Shown here piece after piece: positions 16,720-21,082 of a DNA stretch of 21,082 nt. Location of the stretch: positions 2,595,935 through 2,617,016 of the forward strand of contig BFEA01000147.1 of the NCBI GenBank assembly GCA_003427395.1, in the 5' to 3' direction. This stretch comes from Chara braunii. Its lineage: Eukaryota > Streptophyta > Charophyceae > Charales > Characeae. A program made the translations under genes and the position numbers. Under the pieces are notes generated by a model. The model saw only the letters and a program-made list of their open reading frames with translations. It made no database searches and was not told the origin of the DNA. The first letter of the stretch is position 1. Every line of letters begins with the position of its first letter.

Positions 16720-17340
16720 ACCTTCTTCCTTCCCCGGCTCCTGTCGATGCTTGCTCACTCTTGACCTCCGGCTTCTTGTCCTGCTCCTCCACGTTCTACT
16801 CCTCTTCCTTTTCTCCCCTCCTCCTTTCTTTCCTCTGTTTTCCCTCCTCCTCCTTTCCCTGCCTGTTTATCCTCCTACCCCATCCATCTCCTCCTCTTTC
16901 CCTTCCATTGCTCCTCTTTTCCATCAGTCTCCTCAATTTCTTCCTCCTCCTGCTCCATTTCTTCTTCATTTACACCTTTTCCTCCTCATGTCTCTCCTTC
17001 GCCTACTCCCACTCCTCTCTCTCCTCCTCTTTCTCGCCCGCCTTCTAATCCTCTCTTTCTCCTCCTCTCCTCCTCCTTTCTTCCTCCTCCTCCTCCTCTC
17101 TGCCTCCTTTCTCCCTCCTCCTTTCTTAATACTACTACTCCTCGTCCTCTTTATCTCCTTCTCGTCCGCCTTCTATCCTCCTCCTCTCTCCTATACCTTC
17201 TCTTTCCCTCCGCCTTCACCTCCTAATGATCCTCCTCTGCTCCGTTTCTTACACCGCCCCTCTCTCTCTCTCCTCGTCCTCCTTGTTTTGATTCCCTGCC
17301 TCTGCTTTTGCGTACCTTCCTTGTCCCATCCTACCCCTCC
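16720..17340. repeat. Long polypyrimidine (plus strand) tract, CCT/CTT-rich
   Basis: About 620 bases of the plus strand are overwhelmingly C and T, with many ctcctcctc and ttcctcc words. The open plus frame across it (16751-17398) is almost entirely Leu, Ser, Pro and Phe, exactly as CT codons demand, so it is not taken as a gene. Confidence 0.9.
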
Positions 17341-17557
17341 CATGACAACCACGGCGAAGACGACAATTGCCAAACCCTATGACAGCCATGGCTTGTAAAA
17401 GTCAGTGTTGGCATTCTGCAGTAGCCACCAGAATATCGCATGTACAAACGTACACGTGTGCATCCACGTGTCCAGAGGACATGTCAAGCGAAGCACGGCC
17501 ATATGCCACCTTCGAGGTCAGTTAATTATCACAACCAACGGATACACGAGCGGGAAG

Positions 17558-17666
17558 GAGGGAGCAAGAAAGGGAAAGAGAGACAGAGAGACAGAGGGAG
17601 ACAGAGAGAGACAGACACAGAGAGAGACAGAGATAGACAGAGACAGAGAGGGAGAAAGACACAAAC

Positions 17667-17715
<49 letters not shown>
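17558..17715. repeat. Polypurine tract: (AGAC/AGAG)n then (AG)n
   Basis: Interrupted agagacagagaga repeats run from about 17558, becoming a pure AG microsatellite at 17671-17715. The opposite strand would give a CT-rich intron start if the GTAAGT at 17718-17723 (minus) is a real donor. Confidence 0.93.
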
Positions 17716-17717
<2 letters not shown>

Positions 17718-17719
17718 AC

Positions 17720-17941
17720 TTACTTGCCGGGCGACGGGCCAAGATGGTACTTGTTCAGCCGAGCAGCACCGACGCCGTCCCCGCCGAACGCAGGTTCCTC
17801 TGCCAGCATCGTCTGCAGCTGCTTGATCGACTCGGCGCGGATTGAGAGAGGGGTCACACGTCGACCCACGCTCGAGGCGCTTACGGAAATCAAGCCCTCC
17901 CACACGTGCACGCTACCACTTTTACATACACTCAACCCCAC
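17720..17941 (-). CDS. Candidate exon, GC-rich, unknown protein
   Basis: The minus frame reads VTPLSIRAESIKQLQTMLAE, then EPAFGGDGVGAARLNKYHLG and PSPGK before TAA (17720-17722). Codons mostly end in G or C, unlike the flanks. The TAA is embedded in a perfect GTAAGT donor (17718-17723), so either this is a C terminus or the exon ends at 17724 with two leftover bases. A possible acceptor (CCGCGCCGAG, AG at 17831-17832) would start the exon at 17830. The antisense strand is also open (17724-18041), so strand choice is not certain. Confidence 0.28.
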   Translation of the reverse strand: MGLSVCKSGSVHVWEGLISVSASSVGRRVTPLSIRAESIKQLQTMLAEEPAFGGDGVGAARLNKYHLGPSPGK

Positions 17942-18041
17942 GCCCTACCTTCTAGCGCGCAGGACCCTACTCAGTAGCACCGCGCTCCGCCACTTCGTTC
18001 CGGTCCAGTCCACCGGTCTGCAATGCGCGCTGACGGAATGA

Positions 18042-18127
18042 AGCCCCGCCTTTGAACGAAGGCCCGCCTAAAAACGCTGGAGCCCCGGCTTTGAACGAAG
18101 ACCCGCCTAAAAGCGCTGGAGCCCCGG
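18042..18127. repeat. 39-bp tandem repeat, 2.2 copies
   Basis: Units agccccgcctttgaacgaag, ending aacgctgg, start at 18042 and 18081, with a partial at 18120. They differ at four positions or so. Confidence 0.9.
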
Positions 18128-18401
18128 GGTCTCGGCCCACATGCACCCGTGTAGTTTAGTTTCTACCACCTGTGTGACTGTGAGACCACTGCGAACCGTA
18201 GATCATCTCACAAACGGACGGTTGGATTACACATCCCACCTTTTTGGAAGGGGAGCCAGCAACCTACCTTTTGTGATTGGTTGGGGCATCATGTTGGGGT
18301 CATGTTAGGGGTGGACCCCACTGCACGGCGCCCTGGGAAAGAATTGGCAGACCGGTGTTTTTTGGACTCCACTCTTCTGGAACCCCGCATGGAACCCCAC
18401 A
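18128..18401. other. No recognisable gene; TGGGGTC/GACCCCA inverted repeat
   Basis: A 7-bp inverted repeat, TGGGGTC/GACCCCA, lies near 18294-18319. It shares its word with the larger inverted repeat at 19472-19506. No other feature seen. Confidence 0.35.
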
Positions 18402-19463
18402 ATGGAAAGCTTTTTACAGACCCCATCGCCCGTGGAGGGTGTAGCTGGAAACGTGTCAGACGCATTTCTACATAGTTGGCGGCCTGGAAACCGACAACGT
18501 CATCCTTCCACGACCTTTCCAGAATGGCCTTCCAACCGACTGGGCATGTTCTCCCTTGGAAAAAAGAGGCCGTGCGCGTGTGGTCCAGCTGATGTCACGG
18601 CGGACCATTTTATGGCGGGGCAAGCCCTCACGGACATCCGCTGTCTTGTCGCATGGTTCCGATGTGGGCCCTTGCATGGCTGCCCTACACCGCCAAACCC
18701 GTCAAAGCCATGCCCTGGGGAACCCCCCCTGCCAGCAGCGTCAGTGCCCCGGACACATCACGGAGCAAGAATAGCGTCACCGCGACAGCTTCGAGGACTG
18801 CCATGGTCGGCGCATTGCGCCTGTTCACTCACTATAAAACGGTCAGAATCAGGAAGAACAGCATGTCCTCCCAATCCTCCGGCAAACCAGCCACATACTC
18901 CACATCCATGGTTTCAACGTTGTGTTACAGGGATGGATCGCCGAAGACAACAATCCACAGTTCATTGTCCTCAACACACCGTTTTCTTCGTTTACTTGAT
19001 ATGGCAACCTTTGTCACATACTAGCAGGATGTCCCAATTTCTGGTTGTCCGGGTCTCTGGTCCCGAGGGCGCAAGGGGACACACTCCAATGAGGCCCTCC
19101 ACGAGGAAGGAAACAACAAAAAATATATTTTCAAATTCAAATGCCATAAGTTCCAACGACCCCTTTCCGATGCCCAGGGGACTGTTGAACGATGAACACC
19201 GCCACCAATTAGTTGTGACACATCCCACACTGTCACGCACAGCTGCGCACAAACATCTCCTGGTCCAAAAACAAAGGAAGGCCATGCACCGCAACCCCCT
19301 CATCTTTCCTTTTCGGGTGGGGACCCCTCCGACCTTTGCTTTCCGGGTATGCTTTGTCGTTTTCAGTGCCTGTTTTCGCGGTCGCAGTGGGGTCCTACGG
19401 AAACCCGCCAAAAATTTTCCAAACTCGGTAAGCCGTGTTTTATGGCTAACCTCTTTTTTCTAG
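18402..19463 (+). CDS. Longest open frame in the window, unrecognised
   Basis: 353 codons from ATG at 18402 to TAG at 19461-19463. The product is rich in Pro, His, Arg, Ser and Cys, with no repeat, signal peptide or domain I recognise. The minus strand also has moderately long frames here (19411-18992, 18677-18468), so openness partly reflects composition. Its last 36 nt look like a tiny intron (see 19428-19463); removing them would add about 60 codons. It may be a decayed transposon region, because TGGGGTCC repeats surround it. Confidence as a real gene is low. Confidence 0.18.
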   Translation: MESFLQTPSPVEGVAGNVSDAFLHSWRPGNRQRHPSTTFPEWPSNRLGMFSLGKKRPCACGPADVTADHFMAGQALTDIRCLVAWFRCGPLHGCPTPPNPSKPCPGEPPLPAASVPRTHHGARIASPRQLRGLPWSAHCACSLTIKRSESGRTACPPNPPANQPHTPHPWFQRCVTGMDRRRQQSTVHCPQHTVFFVYLIWQPLSHTSRMSQFLVVRVSGPEGARGHTPMRPSTRKETTKNIFSNSNAISSNDPFPMPRGLLNDEHRHQLVVTHPTLSRTAAHKHLLVQKQRKAMHRNPLIFPFRVGTPPTFAFRVCFVVFSACFRGRSGVLRKPAKNFPNSVSRVLWLTSFF

Positions 19464-19471
19464 GCGTCGGG

Positions 19472-19506
19472 CAGTGGGGTCCACCCCTTAGGCTTGGACC
19501 CCACTG
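19472..19506. repeat. 12-bp perfect inverted repeat
   Basis: CAGTGGGGTCCA (19472-19483) and TGGACCCCACTG (19495-19506) enclose an 11-nt loop. The segment TGGGGTCCACCCCTTAGG (19475-19492) recurs as TGGGGTCCAAACCTTAGG at 20026-20043. Confidence 0.8.
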
Positions 19507-20229
19507 GGCGACATCATGGAAAACTTTTACCGCCGGCGTCATTTCGGGACCCCACCAGGGCGCCAAGAGAAGTTTTGGGGGGGCGCCGACATGCATTCCA
19601 TACCTTACTAGTCATCTGGAAAGCAGGTTGCCCATGATTCCACTCGCTTTGCGACTGAAAAACTCACCGCCAAAAACCGTCGCTCTTTTTTCGAAGTACC
19701 CTCCAGCAGGTTAGGGTGGGGGTTGTGCTAGTTATTGACATCGGCGGTCGGATTGAAGTGGTGCAGATTGACGTGGATCACAACGGGCAGTACCTTTCTG
19801 TGTGGTTGTGGCACGGTGCATTGTTCTGGAAGTTGGCTCAGACGGGTTATGCGCACTTTCCTTTTCGGGAGGGGCTCATCACCATTTTCCTATTCGGGCA
19901 AGTCATGCCATATTCCAGCGCTCATCCAACCTTTGGCGATGGGGTTACCTCAAAATCTGCCAATCCGTTTCCAGCGACGACTGACACCTTTTTGCGGCCA
20001 ACCTACTTTTCCAGTCGTTGGCCATTGGGGTCCAAACCTTAGGAAGGAAGAAAAAAGCATGGACGTTGTAGTTTATTCTGATTTTTTTTTTAGTACCAAA
20101 CTACACGGGATTTTCCTCTTCGGTGAATGCACGGGGCAAGGTATGACCATATTTTATTTGTAAGAGAATAACTGCAGACACGTCCAGACCCCCAAGGATA
20201 TGGTTGCCTAATATAAGGAATCGGACGTG
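19507..20229. other. No recognisable gene; diverged internal repeats
   Basis: The word (c/t)tttcggg recurs (near 19311, 19541, 19862, 19890), and TGGGGTCCA(A/C)(A/C)CCTTAGG occurs at 19475 and 20026. Open frames at 19716-20042 and 19735-20163 have no domain. It resembles untranslated transposon sequence, but I cannot assign a class. Confidence 0.3.
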
Positions 20230-20290
20230 GTACACCATGCACTGTTAAAAGGCATACCTGAGTTCGAATCCTGATGGGACTAGATGAATG
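20225..20290 (+). mobile_element. SINE-like fragment (copy C)
   Basis: GGTACACC (20229-20236), an ACTGTTAAAAGGCATA segment and a B-box AGTTCGAATCC (20261-20271) match copy A (GGTACACC, ACTGTTGAAAAGCATA, AGTTCGAATCC) in order and spacing, followed by gatgggactagatgaatga versus gatgcaatcagata. The A-box part is degraded and no target-site duplication is visible. Confidence 0.6.
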
Positions 20291-20847
20291 AAACAAAATA
20301 CGAGGGTGATTCAACGTTCGTTTCCCGCCTTCTCGATTTACAGTATTGTAGAAAACCGTTCTAAAAACTAAACTACATGGAGCATGTGGGCCGAGACCCC
20401 GCCAGAAGCGTTAAGGGGCTCCCCACTTTTCTACAGTTTTCCCTCACTATTTTTTTTTTTTTTTTAATAATTCACAAAATACCCATAAAAGTTTATATAT
20501 ATATCAAAATATCCCTAAAAGATGTGGGTAGAGTGGAATGCCCCCCTGACAAAAAACTATGTTGTGAAATACCCCTAGCGTTGGTTGGACTCCCATCTTT
20601 GCAATAATCCCCTACCAGTAACAGTCAAACTTTGCAAAATGTCCTATAACTTGTTAACTTTTCCTAGACGCTATTGCAAAAGGCCAAGGCCCAAGCGAGG
20701 AGTTACAAATTGCAAAGTTGCACACCCGCCTGATAAGGGCACAACATAAAGATTTAGGCCCGAAAGGGCATCTTGGTCAACGCACATCTTTCATGAGGAT
20801 TTTGACATACATCTTAACTAATACGGGTATTTTGCAAATTATCATAT
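20291..20847. other. No recognisable gene; poly-T and AT-rich
   Basis: A T run lies at about 20451-20465 and (AT)n-like stretches near 20490-20510. Words such as aaaataccc(c/a)taaaa and tttgcaaaat recur, suggesting old repeat sequence. No frame is supported. Confidence 0.35.
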
Positions 20848-20950
20848 ATATCGTCACAAACAGAACTGCCCGGTAAACCGTAGGCAGAGAGAGAGAAGAG
20901 GACAACAAACGAGGGGCTGTGACAAACTGTTTCGTCGGAGTTTCACTGAC
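20848..20950 (-). mobile_element. Copy 3 of hammerhead-related repeat; left arm of palindrome
   Basis: On the minus strand it runs gtcagtgaaactccgacgaa, acagtttgtcacagcccctc and on to ggtttaccgggcagttctgt and tgacgatatat. 20869-20950 matches the reverse complement of 21001-21082 over 82 positions with two mismatches. It lacks the CTGATGA segment present in the right arm (18 bp replaced by 2 bp), so it holds only the 3' part of the ribozyme motif. Confidence 0.8.
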
Positions 20951-20952
20951 TT

Positions 20953-20982
20953 ATATGATATATATATATATATATATCATAT
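20953..20982. repeat. 30-bp perfect AT palindrome at the inversion centre
   Basis: ATATGATATATATAT (20953-20967) is followed immediately by its reverse complement (20968-20982). It forms the apex of the large inverted repeat. Confidence 0.9.
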
Positions 20983-21030
20983 GGTTCAGCCTCCTGATGA
21001 GTCGGTGAAACTCCGACGAAACAGTTTGTC
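20983..21030 (+). ncRNA. Hammerhead-ribozyme-like motif (catalytic core)
   Basis: All core pieces occur in order: CTGATGA (20994-21000); a perfect 5-bp stem II, GTCGG/CCGAC (21001-21005/21013-21017), with loop TGAAACT; GAA (21018-21020); and a minimal stem III, ACA/TGT with loop GTT (21021-21029), ending in the cleavage triplet GTC (21028-21030). That is the minimal type I layout known from Penelope-like elements and retrozymes. The weakness is stem I: the strand before the core (GGTTCAGCCTC) does not pair with the bases after GTC (ACAGCCCCTC). A type III alternative using GTC at 20934-20936 also pairs poorly. Self-cleavage is therefore unproven. Confidence 0.6.
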
Positions 21031-21082
21031 ACAGCCCCTCGTTTGTTGTCCTCTTCTCCCTCTCTGCCTACGGTTTACCGGG
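21001..21082 (+). mobile_element. Copy 4 of hammerhead-related repeat; right arm, cut by window end
   Basis: Plus-sense copy beginning inside ribozyme stem II and running through cagcccctcgtttgttgtcc, a CT-rich segment and cggtttaccggg at the last base. By comparison with the other copies about 20 more bases (cagttctgtttgtgacgat-like) should follow outside the window. Confidence 0.8.

Noticed and set aside
16751-17398. 215-codon Leu/Pro/Ser-rich plus-strand open frame
   Set aside because: It is the necessary translation of a nearly pure C/T tract; no stop codon can form without A or G, so openness carries no evidence of coding.
17405-17845. Arg/Glu-rich open frames over 17550-17720
   Set aside because: Artefacts of (AG)n and (AGAC)n repeats.
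20951-21000. Simple type III hammerhead using GTC at 20934-20936
   Set aside because: Only two stem III pairs form before a bulge, and stem I pairing is weak; kept only as an alternative to the type I reading.

Overview
The window is eukaryotic, and most likely a plant or streptophyte-alga genome. The evidence is a degenerate L1-type LINE with the RT zinc-binding domain typical of plant elements, tRNA-derived SINEs, abundant micro- and minisatellites, splice-site-like signals, and no intact long gene. No marker fixes the species. A large-genome charophyte would fit, but that is only a guess. The sequence is draft quality: it has single Ns at 3353 and 10066, and a perfect Nextera mate-pair junction adapter at 6398-6435. 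The two sides of 6416/6417 should therefore not be treated as contiguous.

Layout. 1-760: hairpin-rich and repeated non-coding sequence. 1409-1467: (AC)n. 2122-2259: a possible minus-strand exon. 2326-2483: nested hairpins and CpG-rich palindromes. 2709-3134: a 192-bp tandem duplication that keeps a reading frame. 3608-3844: 31-bp and 57-bp tandem repeats. 3997-4566: a coding-like minus frame with one stop. 4688-5280: a duplicated 55-bp unit followed by a long (ATCA)n array. 5686-5985: 91-bp tandem repeats. 6398-6435: adapter. 6868-7715: short repeats. 7882-8360: TATA-like box, AATAAA and A17. 8559-8651: a copy of a repeat family that carries hammerhead-ribozyme sequence elsewhere. 9134-9900: (GA)n and a 95-bp tandem repeat. 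10067-about 14300: the minus-strand LINE. 14472-15330: two SINE copies, one with a 13-bp target-site duplication, the other with its middle amplified into a 29-bp array. 15880-15972: second copy of the hammerhead-related family. 16034-16212 and 17720-17941: exon-like minus frames. 16720-17340 and 17558-17715: a long pyrimidine tract followed by a purine tract. 18042-20160: 39-bp repeats, the longest open frame, and TGGGGTCC-type inverted and direct repeats. 20230-20285: third SINE-like copy. 20848-21082: an 82-bp-arm palindrome whose right arm holds an intact hammerhead catalytic core.

No operon or working pathway is visible. The best-supported biology is a retroelement landscape: a LINE that could in principle have mobilised SINEs, the SINE family itself, and a small dispersed repeat with a hammerhead core resembling the ribozyme-bearing retrozymes or Penelope-like terminal repeats. 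Single-copy gene content is limited to a few candidate exons on the minus strand whose protein families I do not recognise.
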